A stretch of DNA of 64,000 nucleotides from Rhodanobacter humi. GTDB lineage: Bacteria; Pseudomonadota; Gammaproteobacteria; Xanthomonadales; Rhodanobacteraceae. The position numbers and the translations under genes were made by a program. Where the stretch lies: assembly GCF_041107455.1 (NCBI RefSeq), contig NZ_JBGBPY010000001.1:3906001-3970000 (forward strand), in the 5' to 3' direction. The notes below the pieces were generated by a model, which was not told the origin of the DNA, did not search any database, and saw only the letters and a program-made list of their open reading frames with translations. Within the stretch, counting starts at the first letter, position 1. Each line of letters opens with the position of its first letter. Positions 38,547 to 46,787 of the stretch are shown here, piece by piece.

Positions 38547-39484
38547 CGGCCCACGACGCAGTGCAGGACATGGCGACGCCGCTGGTCTCGGTGCTGATCC
38601 CCGCGTTCAACCACGAGCGTTACGTGCTGCGCTGCCTGGACAGCGTGCTGGAAGATCCCTATCCGGCGAAGGAACTCATCGTCATCGACGACGGCTCGAC
38701 CGATCGCACCGGCGCGCGCATCGCCGACTGGGTGGCCACGCATTGCATGGACATTCCCATCGAGTACGTGCAGCGCGAGCATCGCGGCATTGCCGCGACC
38801 TTGAACGAGCTGGCGGCGCGCGCGAACGGCGAGTTCCTGCGGCCGGGCGCCAGCGACGACTACCTGCTGCCCGGCGGTCTCGCCGCGCAGGTCGACTACC
38901 TGCTGGCGCATCCGCGCAAGGTGGTGGTGATCGGCGACTCGGTGGTCGTGGACCGCGACGGGCACAAGCTGCACGACAGCGGCATGTGCGACCTGCACGG
39001 CGCCGACAAGAGCCTTTACCGCACCGACGACGGCATCCGTCGCGCGGTGATCCGGCAGTGGGCCATCGGCGGGCCGGTCGCCCTGATCCGCAGGTGCGCA
39101 CTGGACACCGCCGACCGCTGGAGCGAGGGCCTGCGCATCGAGGACTGGGACCTGTTCCTGCGCCTGGCGGCCCGTGGCGTGCTCGGTTTCATCGACGTCC
39201 ACGTCTGCGCCTACCGCCTGCACGACGCGAACGCGAGCCGGACGCGGCACACCGGGGCCCGCATCGCGAACCTGGCCGAGTCGCGGCACGTGGCGATGCT
39301 CCGGACCGGCCTGTTCGAGGAACCATACCGGACCCTGCTGCGGGCGCAGTCGCATTACATCGACGCCAAGATCTCGTTCCTGGAACGGCGGCCGTGGCCG
39401 CTGCTGCGTCACCTCGCGGCGTATCTCGCGCTGGCCGCCAGGGCCAGGCTGCCGCCCGCGGGACCGCATGCGGAGGGGACATGA
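38543..39484 (+). CDS. family 2 glycosyltransferase
   Basis: The 313-aa protein has a GT-A fold start PLVSVLIPAFNHERYVLRCL, the nucleotide-sugar binding ELIVIDDGSTDRT, a DXD-like SDDYLLPGG and the acceptor-side motif IEDWDLFLRLA (ED/W of GT2). It would add one sugar of the repeat unit on the cytoplasmic side. It overlaps both neighbours by 4 bp. The sugar and linkage are unknown. Confidence 0.88.
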   Translation: MTAHDAVQDMATPLVSVLIPAFNHERYVLRCLDSVLEDPYPAKELIVIDDGSTDRTGARIADWVATHCMDIPIEYVQREHRGIAATLNELAARANGEFLRPGASDDYLLPGGLAAQVDYLLAHPRKVVVIGDSVVVDRDGHKLHDSGMCDLHGADKSLYRTDDGIRRAVIRQWAIGGPVALIRRCALDTADRWSEGLRIEDWDLFLRLAARGVLGFIDVHVCAYRLHDANASRTRHTGARIANLAESRHVAMLRTGLFEEPYRTLLRAQSHYIDAKISFLERRPWPLLRHLAAYLALAARARLPPAGPHAEGT

Positions 39485-40668
39485 AGCGGCTGCTGCGACT
39501 GCCCTCCACCTGGCTGGGGCTGCCGATCCTGCTCGCCTGCGGGCTGACCTGGTTCACCTACGAGCTGCCGCCCGACTACCTCGAAGGCCTGCTCCTGCTG
39601 GTGGTGACCGCGGCGGCGATCGTGCTGCTCGACGTGCAGGTGGGCGTGCGGATCCCGGACACCGCGCACTTCCGCGCACGCGACTACACCGGCACCCGCG
39701 ATGCGTTCGTCGCACTGGCCTTCGCCGGCCTGATCCTGCTGTTCTGCCTGCTCGATCTCACGCTGTTCCCGATCCCGCTGTTCGACAAGCCGTCGGCCTA
39801 TGCCGTGATGACGGGCGGCCGGGAGCACATCCGGCACGTCTCCGACATGTGCTGGGTGCTGCCGCCGATCGGGCTGCTCTGCGCTCGGCGCCGCTGGTTG
39901 CGCTACCTGCTGATCGTCGTCGGCTTCGTGTTCCCGGTGCTGGTGATCGACCGCAACCGGCTGTTCGCCGCGGTGTTCTCGTTCGCGCTGCTGATCCTGC
40001 TGCGGCGGGACGAGGCACGGCCGCTGCCATGGAAGGCCGTCGGCGCGCTCGCGCTGGCGGGCGTCAGCGTGTTCGCTATCCTCGGCATCGTGCGCTCCGG
40101 CACGCTGCAGTACGTCACGCTGCCGTTCGGCGCGATGTACCGCGCCGCGCCGCAAGGCATCAAGTGGCTGCTGCTGTACGGCAGCGCGGGCCCCTACAAC
40201 TTCAGCGCGATGCTGGCCAAGCACTACGTCAACGCGGACTTCCTGATCAACCAGATCGTGCCCCTGCACGGCTCCATCGCGACGGCCGGCACGGGCATCC
40301 CGCTGGATGCGCCGAACATCAACGTGGGCACGGAGTTCTTTCCGTTCCTGCTGGCGCTGGGCCCCTGGGGCGCGGTGGCTTCGGTGTTCGCGCTGTACGC
40401 GATGCTGCTGTGGAGCGTGCAGCGGCTGCGCCCCACGGTGCCGCTGTTCTCGCTGCTGATTTTCCTGCGCATGTCCTATGTGTGCGCGATGTCGCCGTTC
40501 GCGCCGCAGGCCTTCACGTGGACGAACGCCGGCTTCATCGGCGTCTGTCTTTTCCTGCAGCTGTTCGCGGCCTGGCTGCCGAACCGAAGGGCAGGGGGCG
40601 CCGCGATGGCCGCGCAGGCCGTGTCTTCACTTTCTCTCCAGCGGGTACGGAACCATGGAACACGATGA
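39481..40668 (+). CDS. putative polysaccharide repeat-unit polymerase (Wzy-like)
   Basis: A 395-aa membrane protein with about ten hydrophobic spans (WLGLPILLACGLTWFTYE, GLLLLVVTAAAIVLLDVQVG, FVALAFAGLILLFCLLDLTL and others). A long periplasmic loop near residues 225-285 contains INVGTEFFPFLLALGPWG, a pattern seen in Wzy-type and oligosaccharide repeat-unit polymerases (E.FP.......G..G). Sequence conservation in this family is low, so location between Wzx, a GT2 and Wzz is the strongest evidence. No WaaL ligase signature is clear. Confidence 0.7.
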   Translation: MKRLLRLPSTWLGLPILLACGLTWFTYELPPDYLEGLLLLVVTAAAIVLLDVQVGVRIPDTAHFRARDYTGTRDAFVALAFAGLILLFCLLDLTLFPIPLFDKPSAYAVMTGGREHIRHVSDMCWVLPPIGLLCARRRWLRYLLIVVGFVFPVLVIDRNRLFAAVFSFALLILLRRDEARPLPWKAVGALALAGVSVFAILGIVRSGTLQYVTLPFGAMYRAAPQGIKWLLLYGSAGPYNFSAMLAKHYVNADFLINQIVPLHGSIATAGTGIPLDAPNINVGTEFFPFLLALGPWGAVASVFALYAMLLWSVQRLRPTVPLFSLLIFLRMSYVCAMSPFAPQAFTWTNAGFIGVCLFLQLFAAWLPNRRAGGAAMAAQAVSSLSLQRVRNHGTR

Positions 40669-41491
40669 AATCTATCTGGTCGACCTGTGGCGGGTCTTTG
40701 TGCGCGAGTGGAAGTGGTTCGTGCTCGTGCTGGCGCTGACCCTGGCCTGCACTTACGCGTTCGCGCATCTGGCGAAGCGCCAGTGGGAGGCGACGGCCTG
40801 GATCCAGATCGCGCAGGTCGGGCAGGTGCCGGCCGGCCAGGATCCGAAGGTCGAACCCTTGCAGCGCGTGACCGAGCGCTTGCAGCTGGTGCCATTCCAG
40901 AACGAGGTCTTGCAGAGCGCCGGCTATGCGCCGACTTCGTCCGTGGCCGGGCTTTACCGCAAGAGCCTGAAGCTGGAACCGATGCTCTACGCGGGCTCGC
41001 TGGTCAAGTTGACCGTGCGGGCGTATTCACGGCAGCAGGCCAGCGAGCTGGCCGCGGCGACGGTCGCCCAGTTGCGTCTGGTCCACCAAGGTCTCGAGGA
41101 GGCGCCGCTGGCGGCGGCACGCGCGCGCCTCGCCCAGATCGATGCCGAGCTGCAGACCGCGCTGGCCGACCAGGCCCGGTATCGCCAGGCGGCCGCGTCG
41201 GGAAACAAGGGCGAGGCGGGCGGCAAGGACGTCGCCAATCCGATGCTCGCGAGTCTGCTGCTGGCCAACAAGGAAGACGAGATCCGTGGCCTGCGGCAGG
41301 CGAAGAACGATCTCGTCGAACGCCTCGGACCCACCTACACCTACGAAACCTCGACGGTGTGGCCGATCTATGTACCGGAGGGACAAGCCTTTCCGAATCC
41401 CATGCTGACCTGGGGCATCGGCCTGCTGCTGGGGATCTTCCTGGGTGTGTCAGCAAGCGTTGCGCGCAGCACCGCACGGCGATCTGCGTAG
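40655..41491 (+). CDS. Wzz-type polysaccharide chain-length regulator
   Basis: The 278-aa protein has the Wzz layout: a short cytoplasmic start with EIYLVDLWRVFVREWKWFV, a first membrane span (about 21-41), a periplasmic helical/coiled-coil domain with HQGLEEAPLAAARARLAQID and EDEIRGLRQAKNDLVERLG, and a second span (about 255-272: LTWGIGLLLGIFLGVSASVA) preceded by the proline-rich VPEGQAFPNP. It sets the modal length of the polymer. No tyrosine kinase domain is fused. Its 5' end overlaps the polymerase gene by 14 bp. It ends the first + strand operon of the locus. Confidence 0.85.
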   Translation: MEHDEIYLVDLWRVFVREWKWFVLVLALTLACTYAFAHLAKRQWEATAWIQIAQVGQVPAGQDPKVEPLQRVTERLQLVPFQNEVLQSAGYAPTSSVAGLYRKSLKLEPMLYAGSLVKLTVRAYSRQQASELAAATVAQLRLVHQGLEEAPLAAARARLAQIDAELQTALADQARYRQAAASGNKGEAGGKDVANPMLASLLLANKEDEIRGLRQAKNDLVERLGPTYTYETSTVWPIYVPEGQAFPNPMLTWGIGLLLGIFLGVSASVARSTARRSA

Positions 41492-41598
41492 AGGTGGCAC
41501 GGCTGCGCCGAGAGAGCAGGGCGGAATCACCCGATCACGGGAGAGCCGATGGCCTGCCGTGCCGAACATCACATGGTGCGAGCGAGCCCGGGCAATAC

Positions 41599-42123
41599 TC
41601 AGCTCCGGTCGACGTAGAAGATGACTTGCTCGCCCTTGATCTTGCCCTGTCCATCGAGCAGATAGAGGCGCGCCATCGGAAGCGTCTTCGGTGTGCCGAG
41701 ACCGAGAAACGCCTTGACCGTCACCATGACGAGTGCGTTGCGCTCATCGCCGATGCTCGCGATCACCCGGGCACTGGCCGGTACGACGGCCTGCGCGAAC
41801 CGGACCAGGCCTGTCATGTAGTTGTCGATGCCGACGAGATCGGTTGGCGTCACGGCGGGTTGCATGCTTGTTGCGGTGAAGTGGATGTCGGCCGCAAGGC
41901 TTTTCCGCGCTGATGCAAAGTCGTGGTTGCTCCAAGCCTCGATATGGGCATGGGCAATGGCAATGGCCTGGGAATCCGGCTTGGCCGATGCCGGGTCTTG
42001 CTGCTCCGGCACGAAGCCGGCGTTGGGCGGCCTGCGCTGCGTCATGGCCATTCCGGCGAATGGCGCCAGCGCGAGGCTGGCCCCGAGCCTTTGCAGGAAC
42101 CCTCGTCGATCCAGCTGGCTCAT
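41599..42123 (-). CDS. Tat-exported NTF2/SnoaL-like protein
   Basis: The 174-aa protein begins with a twin-arginine signal (DRRGFLQRLGASLALAPFAG, residues 4-23). The mature part (about 45-170) has the cone-shaped NTF2-like pattern: AIAIAHAHIEAWSNHDFASA, ADIHFTATSMQPAVTPTDLV, GIDNYMTGLVRFAQAV and a final strand KIKGEQVIFYVDRS. This is close to SnoaL-like ketosteroid-isomerase-type domains with unknown substrate. It is the only gene on the - strand inside the polysaccharide locus and has its own ECF-type site 34 bp upstream. The frame extends further upstream without homology; ATG 42123 was chosen at the Tat signal. Confidence 0.75.
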   Translation of the reverse strand: MSQLDRRGFLQRLGASLALAPFAGMAMTQRRPPNAGFVPEQQDPASAKPDSQAIAIAHAHIEAWSNHDFASARKSLAADIHFTATSMQPAVTPTDLVGIDNYMTGLVRFAQAVVPASARVIASIGDERNALVMVTVKAFLGLGTPKTLPMARLYLLDGQGKIKGEQVIFYVDRS

Positions 42124-42157
42124 CGATCCGACTCCCGTCGCCGCGCGCAAGACGTGC

Positions 42158-42182
42158 GTGCCATCCCGTCGATCAATGGTTG
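42158..42182 (-). promoter_or_regulatory. ECF-type promoter site 4, before the Tat-exported NTF2-like gene
   Basis: On the - strand: CAACCATT, GATCGA, CGGGA, TGGCAC, then GCA. One base of the first block differs from CAACCTTT. It forms a divergent pair with site 5; 42183-42290 and 42316-42429 hold nothing else I can name. Confidence 0.5.
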
Positions 42183-42290
42183 CGCCGGCATGAAGGGTGG
42201 TGAGGCAGCCGATTCCGTTTCGATGACCCTCGGCCGGGCGCAGCCTTCCGCTGCAGGACGGGCACATGCCCCGAAATTTCCGCAGCCACT

Positions 42291-42315
42291 CAACCAAATC
42301 CGCTCATGGCAGCAC
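42291..42315 (+). promoter_or_regulatory. ECF-type promoter site 5, before the second polysaccharide operon
   Basis: On the + strand: CAACCAAA, TCCGCT, CATGG, CAGCAC, then CTA. The first block keeps only CAACC of the consensus, so this is one of the weaker sites; spacing is exact. The gene starts 114 bp after the site. Confidence 0.45.
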
Positions 42316-42429
42316 CTATCGAGCGGGTCGAGACACATTGACTGCGACGGGCACCGCCGGTCGGCGACTGTCCTGGACCGTGGTGGCGATCAACGAGCTG
42401 TGCTTGGGTGCAACAGGGACCGACTCGAC

Positions 42430-43314
42430 ATGAGTGGACAACACGGGCTTGAAACAGGGTGCCCGGTCGAACCCGGCCACGACGTTCGCCGGTCTCGATC
42501 GGCTGCGTCCTTGAGCGAGGCGCAACTGCTCGACACGCAGCGCGCCTTCGACAGCGTGGCAGCCGACTACGACGGCCCCCGCGGCAACAACGAGCTGATC
42601 CAGCGCATGCGCGCGACCCTGTGGGACACCGTGTGCCGCGAACTTCCCGGTGGCGGACGCCTGCTCGACCTGGGCTGCGGCACCGGCCTCGACGCGATCG
42701 AATTCGCGCAGCGCGGCTACCAGGTCGTCGCCACCGACTGGTCGCCGCAGATGGTCGCGCGCACCCAGGTGCGTGCCGCCGCCGCGGGCATGGAGGCCCG
42801 TGTCGACACCGCGCACCTCGGCATCCAGCAGCTCGACCGGCTCGACGACGCGTTCGACGGCATCTACTCGAACTTCGGCCCGCTGAACTGCGCACCGGAC
42901 CTGCACGCGGTCGCGGCCGAATGCGCGCGCCTGCTGCGGCCCGGCGGCCGGCTGGTGTTCTCGGTGATCGGCCGGATCTGCCCGTGGGAGCTGGTGCATT
43001 ACGTGCTGCGCGGCCGCTTCCGGCGGGCCGGCGTGCGCGCCGCGCGTGGCGTCACCGCGGTGGGCATGAACCGCCACACGATCTGGACCAGCTACTACCT
43101 GCCGCGCGAGTTCCATCGCGCCTTCGCCGGAGAGTTCGCACTGGCGGGCTACCGCGCGCTCGGCCTGTTCCTGCCGCCGCCCTACCTGGTGGACTACTAC
43201 CGCCGCCATCGTCGCCGCAACGCATGCCTGGGCTGGCTCGACGATCGCCTCGGCGCGCTGCCGCTGCTGCGCGACATGGGCGATCACTTCCTGATCGTGA
43301 TGCGCAGGCGCTGA
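42430..43314 (+). CDS. class I SAM-dependent methyltransferase
   Basis: The 294-aa protein has the methyltransferase core: AFDSVAADYDGPRGNNELIQ, motif I LLDLGCGTGLDAIEFAQRG, YQVVATDWS (acidic residue of strand 2), FDGIYSNFGPLNC and LRPGGRLVFSVIG. The C-terminal part (MNRHTIWTSYYLPREFHRAF) is shared with methyltransferases from lipid- and polysaccharide-related clusters. The substrate is unknown. It opens the second + strand operon, 5 bp before the amidohydrolase gene. ATG 42430 fits the beginning of the homologous part with about 30 extra residues. Confidence 0.8.
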   Translation: MSGQHGLETGCPVEPGHDVRRSRSAASLSEAQLLDTQRAFDSVAADYDGPRGNNELIQRMRATLWDTVCRELPGGGRLLDLGCGTGLDAIEFAQRGYQVVATDWSPQMVARTQVRAAAAGMEARVDTAHLGIQQLDRLDDAFDGIYSNFGPLNCAPDLHAVAAECARLLRPGGRLVFSVIGRICPWELVHYVLRGRFRRAGVRAARGVTAVGMNRHTIWTSYYLPREFHRAFAGEFALAGYRALGLFLPPPYLVDYYRRHRRRNACLGWLDDRLGALPLLRDMGDHFLIVMRRR

Positions 43315-43318
43315 CACG

Positions 43319-44542
43319 ATGAGCTTCCTGCAAGCCGCGCTGGACATCAGTCTGTGCCGTGCGATCACGGTCGCGCCGGCTGGCATCTCGCACGCGCCGC
43401 TGCCGATCCGGGCTGCGCGTATCGGCGCCTCGCTGGCCGCGCGGGCATGGCGCATCGACCTGCGCGATCACCTGATCTTCCCCGGCCTGATCAACGCGCA
43501 CGAGCACCTGCACGTCAACGCGGTGCCGCCGCTGCCAGCGGACGCGCCGTTCGCGAACAGCTACGCGTGGATCGCGGCGTTCCAGGCGCACTTCGCCGAG
43601 CCCGCCGTGGCCGCCGCGCTGCGCCTGCCGAAGGCGCTGCGGCTGCGTCACGGTGCGCTGAAGAACCTGCTCGCCGGCGTCACCTGCGTGGCGCACCACG
43701 ACCCCTGGCACCCGGCGCTAGACGCGCTGGATTTCCCGGTGGCGCTGCTGCGCGACTACGGCTGGAGCTACGCGCTGGGCTGGCCCGGCTACGGGCCGCC
43801 GGTGCCGGCGAGCTTCGCCGCCACGCCCATGGGGCGGCCTTGGATGATCCATCTGGCCGAGGGCACGGATGCGGTCGCGCAGGCGGAGCTGGCGCAGCTG
43901 GACCGGCTCGGCTGCCTGGCGGCGAACAGCGTGCTGGTGCATGGCGTGGGTCTGCGCGAGCGCGACATCGACCGCGTGCTCGCCAGCGGCGCCGCGATGG
44001 TGTGGTGCCCGACCAGCAACCGCAGGCTGCTCGGGCGCACGCTCGATCCGCGGCGGCTGTGCGCGGCCGGGCGGCTGGCGCTGGGCAGCGACTCGCGGCT
44101 CAGCGGCGCGCGCGACCTGCTCGAAGAAATGCACGACATCGCTGCCCGCGGCGAGCTCGCGCCCGCGCAGATCCTGGCGTTGGCCACGACCGCGGCGGCG
44201 CGCATCCTGCGCCTGCCGGGGCGCGGCAACCTCGCGCCGGGCGCACGGGCGGACCTGGTGATCGTCGAGGACCGCGGCGGCGCGGCGCGCAGCCTGGTCG
44301 ACCTCGATCGCAGCGACATCCGCGCGGTGGTGCGCGACGGCGTGCCGTGCATCGCCGATCCCGATTTCGCCGAATGGTTCGCGGTCGCCGGCGTGGACAC
44401 CGTGCCCGCGATGCTGGACGGCCGGCCGAAGTTGCTGGCCGCGCCGCTGGCCGAGCCGGACCTGCTTGCGCTCGAGCCTGGGCTCGAACTCGTCGCCGCA
44501 CGCAACGCGCCCGAGCGCGAGCGTGCCGTGGAAGCGCGATGA
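43319..44542 (+). CDS. metal-dependent amidohydrolase-superfamily protein
   Basis: The 407-aa protein is a TIM-barrel amidohydrolase of the chlorohydrolase/guanine-deaminase-like group. It shows the metal-binding NAHEHLH (His61, His63), CVAHHDPWHPA, MIHLAEG (His ligand), SVLVHGVGL and the aspartate in LGSDSRLSGARD, followed by the composite-domain end ARADLVIVEDRGG. Typical substrates are deaminated purines or cyclic amides; inside a polysaccharide locus its substrate is unclear. It overlaps the next methyltransferase by 4 bp. The standard HxH reads HEH here, as in the family. Confidence 0.8.
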   Translation: MSFLQAALDISLCRAITVAPAGISHAPLPIRAARIGASLAARAWRIDLRDHLIFPGLINAHEHLHVNAVPPLPADAPFANSYAWIAAFQAHFAEPAVAAALRLPKALRLRHGALKNLLAGVTCVAHHDPWHPALDALDFPVALLRDYGWSYALGWPGYGPPVPASFAATPMGRPWMIHLAEGTDAVAQAELAQLDRLGCLAANSVLVHGVGLRERDIDRVLASGAAMVWCPTSNRRLLGRTLDPRRLCAAGRLALGSDSRLSGARDLLEEMHDIAARGELAPAQILALATTAAARILRLPGRGNLAPGARADLVIVEDRGGAARSLVDLDRSDIRAVVRDGVPCIADPDFAEWFAVAGVDTVPAMLDGRPKLLAAPLAEPDLLALEPGLELVAARNAPERERAVEAR

Positions 44543-45279
44543 CGATGATGACGCACCCGCCGCTGCTCGAACCGGCCGAGGCCTACGCGCTGTGGGCAGC
44601 GGAGTATCCGGCGCACGCCCACAATCCGGTGATGTGCGCCGAGGAGCGCGCGATGCTCGCGTTGATGCCGGCTTCGCTGCGCGGACAGGCTGTGCTCGAT
44701 GCCGGCTGCGGCAGCGGGCGCTACCTGTTGCACGCGCTGCGGCGCGGCGCGATGCGCGCGACCGGCGTGGACCTGTCGCCGCCCATGCTGGAACGCGCTG
44801 CCGCGGAGCTGGGCAGCTTGCGCGCCGACGCGCCGGTCACGCTGCTGCAAGGTGACTTGGTGGCCTTGCCGGTGCCGGATGCCCAGGCGGACCTGACGAT
44901 CTGCGGTCTGGTCGTCGGACACCTCGATGACTTGGAGCAGGCGCTGGCCGAGCTGCGCCGGGTGACCCGGCCCGGCGGCATCCTGCTGTGCAGCGACGTG
45001 CATCCGATCGGGCATGCGCTGGGCTGGCGGCGCGATTTCAAGTCCGCGGGCAGCCGCTACGCCGTGCGGCACACGCAGCACCTGTACGGCGATTGGCATG
45101 CCGCCTGCGCCGCGCTCGGGCTGCACATCGAACAGGTGCTGGAACCCATGCTTGACCCCGCCGACATCCCCGCCGGCGCGCACTTCGACCCCCGGGCGCT
45201 GGAGGTTCCCGTCGCGCTGGTGTTCCGCTTGCGGCGCGCACCCGGTTCCGATTCCGCTTGCATGCAGGCCTGCCCATGA
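44539..45279 (+). CDS. class I SAM-dependent methyltransferase
   Basis: The 246-aa protein has EAYALWAAEYPAHAHNPVM, motif I VLDAGCGSGRYLLHALRRG, GVDLSPPMLERA, the post-motif LLQGDLVALPVPDAQADLTI and a C-terminal LRRVTRPGGILLCSD, all of the UbiE/Methyltransf_11 type. Overlaps on both sides (4 bp each) place it in the same translational unit as the amidohydrolase and radical SAM genes. The substrate is not known. Confidence 0.82.
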   Translation: MTMMTHPPLLEPAEAYALWAAEYPAHAHNPVMCAEERAMLALMPASLRGQAVLDAGCGSGRYLLHALRRGAMRATGVDLSPPMLERAAAELGSLRADAPVTLLQGDLVALPVPDAQADLTICGLVVGHLDDLEQALAELRRVTRPGGILLCSDVHPIGHALGWRRDFKSAGSRYAVRHTQHLYGDWHAACAALGLHIEQVLEPMLDPADIPAGAHFDPRALEVPVALVFRLRRAPGSDSACMQACP

Positions 45280-46784
45280 CCGCTCCACGCACCTTGCTGA
45301 TCAACCCGACCGTCACCTCGCGGTCCAGCGCGCGCTTCCCGCTCGGCCTGCTGCAGCTGGCGGCGGCGCTGGACCGCAACGGCAGCAGCCGCATCATCGA
45401 CGGCAACGTGGACCGCGACTTCGTCAACGACAGCCTGCGCGCGATGGAGCATGAGCGCTTCGACGCCGTCGGCGTGGGCGTGATGGGCGGCCCGCAGGTA
45501 GCCACGGCGATCGCGGTGTCCAGGGCGATACGTGCGCGTTTTCCGCTGGTGCCGATCATCTGGGGCGGCTATTTTCCGACCCTGCACACGGATGCCACGC
45601 TGGCCGCACCGTATGTGGACTACGCGATCCGCGCGCAAGGCGAGAGGACCCTGCCCGAGCTGGTCGCCGCGATCGTCGATGACGAGCCCGAGCTGGGCCA
45701 TATCGCCGGCCTGTCGTGGAAGCGCGCCGGCACGGTGGTGCACAACCCGGCGCGTCCCATCATGCGTCACGACCCCGCGGGGCTGCTGCCCTACGACAAG
45801 CTCGGCGATCCGCGCCGCTACCTGGCGCGCACCTACCTGGGCCAGCGCACCGTCGCCACCCAGGCGGCCATCGGCTGCCGCTACCACTGCACGTTCTGCG
45901 GCGTGGCCGCGATGTTCGGCGGTGCGACCCAGCTGCCGGCCGCGGCACGGCTGGAACGCGAGCTGGCGTATTTCAAGCACGAGCTGGGCGCCGATGCGGT
46001 GCAGTACTTCGACCACAACTTCTTCGACCGCGAGGCGGACATGCTGCCGCTGCTCGAGGTGATGGCGCGGTTCGAGCTGCCGTGGTGGTGCTTCGCCCGC
46101 TCCGACGCGCTGCTCAAGCTCTCGGAGCACGCGTGGGCGCTGGTGCGCCGCAGCCGGCTGCGCATGGCCTACATCGGCGCGGAGTCGCCCAGCGGCCAGA
46201 TGCTGCACGACATCCGCAAGGGCACGCGGCCGGACCAGACCCTCGAGGTGGTCGAGCTGTGCCGCCGCCATGGCGTGATCCCGGAGCTGTCGTTCATGGT
46301 CGCGCCGCCGGAGAACACCGAGGAGGAGACCGAGCGCACCTTCGAGTTCATCCGCGAGATGAAGCGGATCAACCCGCAGACGGAGATCGTCATCTACATC
46401 TACACGCCGCTGCCGGAGCACAGCCGCCACGAGAAGGATCGCACCAGGCGGCCGGGCGCGCCGCTGCTGGATATCGACGGCGAACCGGTGGTGTTCCCCG
46501 CGACGCCGGACGAATGGGCCCAGCCGCGCTGGGTCGATTACGCCTGCCACATGGATGCGCCCTGGCTCAGCGACCGGCTGCGCCGCCGCATCAACGACTT
46601 CGTCACCGTGCTGCGCTGCCGCTATCCCACGGTGCAGGACTTGCGCGCGCCGCCATGGGCCAAGCGCAATCTCAGCGCGATGGCCGGCTGGCGCTACCGC
46701 TTCCGCCGGTACGACCGGCCGTGGGAGCTGAACCTGGCGAACCGGCTGGTGCGCCTGCGCATGCCGCAGGTGTCGGGCCTGTAG
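45276..46784 (+). CDS. cobalamin-binding-domain radical SAM protein
   Basis: The 502-aa protein has an N-terminal B12-binding-like Rossmann domain (about 1-145: LLINPTVTSRSSARFPLGLL, IIWGGYFPTLHTD, YAIRAQGERTLPELV) and a radical SAM core with the cluster motif CRYHCTFC (Cys201, Cys205, Cys208), followed by FDHNFFDREAD, IGAESPSGQMLHDIRKGT and SFMVAPPENTEEETER. Such enzymes (BchE/HpnP/methylase groups) perform methylations, cyclisations or rearrangements on unreactive carbons. Here an unusual modification of a sugar or lipid carrier is plausible. ATG 45276 overlaps the upstream stop. Confidence 0.85.
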   Translation: MTAPRTLLINPTVTSRSSARFPLGLLQLAAALDRNGSSRIIDGNVDRDFVNDSLRAMEHERFDAVGVGVMGGPQVATAIAVSRAIRARFPLVPIIWGGYFPTLHTDATLAAPYVDYAIRAQGERTLPELVAAIVDDEPELGHIAGLSWKRAGTVVHNPARPIMRHDPAGLLPYDKLGDPRRYLARTYLGQRTVATQAAIGCRYHCTFCGVAAMFGGATQLPAAARLERELAYFKHELGADAVQYFDHNFFDREADMLPLLEVMARFELPWWCFARSDALLKLSEHAWALVRRSRLRMAYIGAESPSGQMLHDIRKGTRPDQTLEVVELCRRHGVIPELSFMVAPPENTEEETERTFEFIREMKRINPQTEIVIYIYTPLPEHSRHEKDRTRRPGAPLLDIDGEPVVFPATPDEWAQPRWVDYACHMDAPWLSDRLRRRINDFVTVLRCRYPTVQDLRAPPWAKRNLSAMAGWRYRFRRYDRPWELNLANRLVRLRMPQVSGL

Positions 46785-46787
46785 GTC

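Noticed and set aside
42380-42429. CAACGAGC or CAACAGGG close to the methyltransferase start as an ECF-type site.
   Set aside because: Neither has a CAC-ending block at the 25-base distance; the copy at 42291-42315 fits better.
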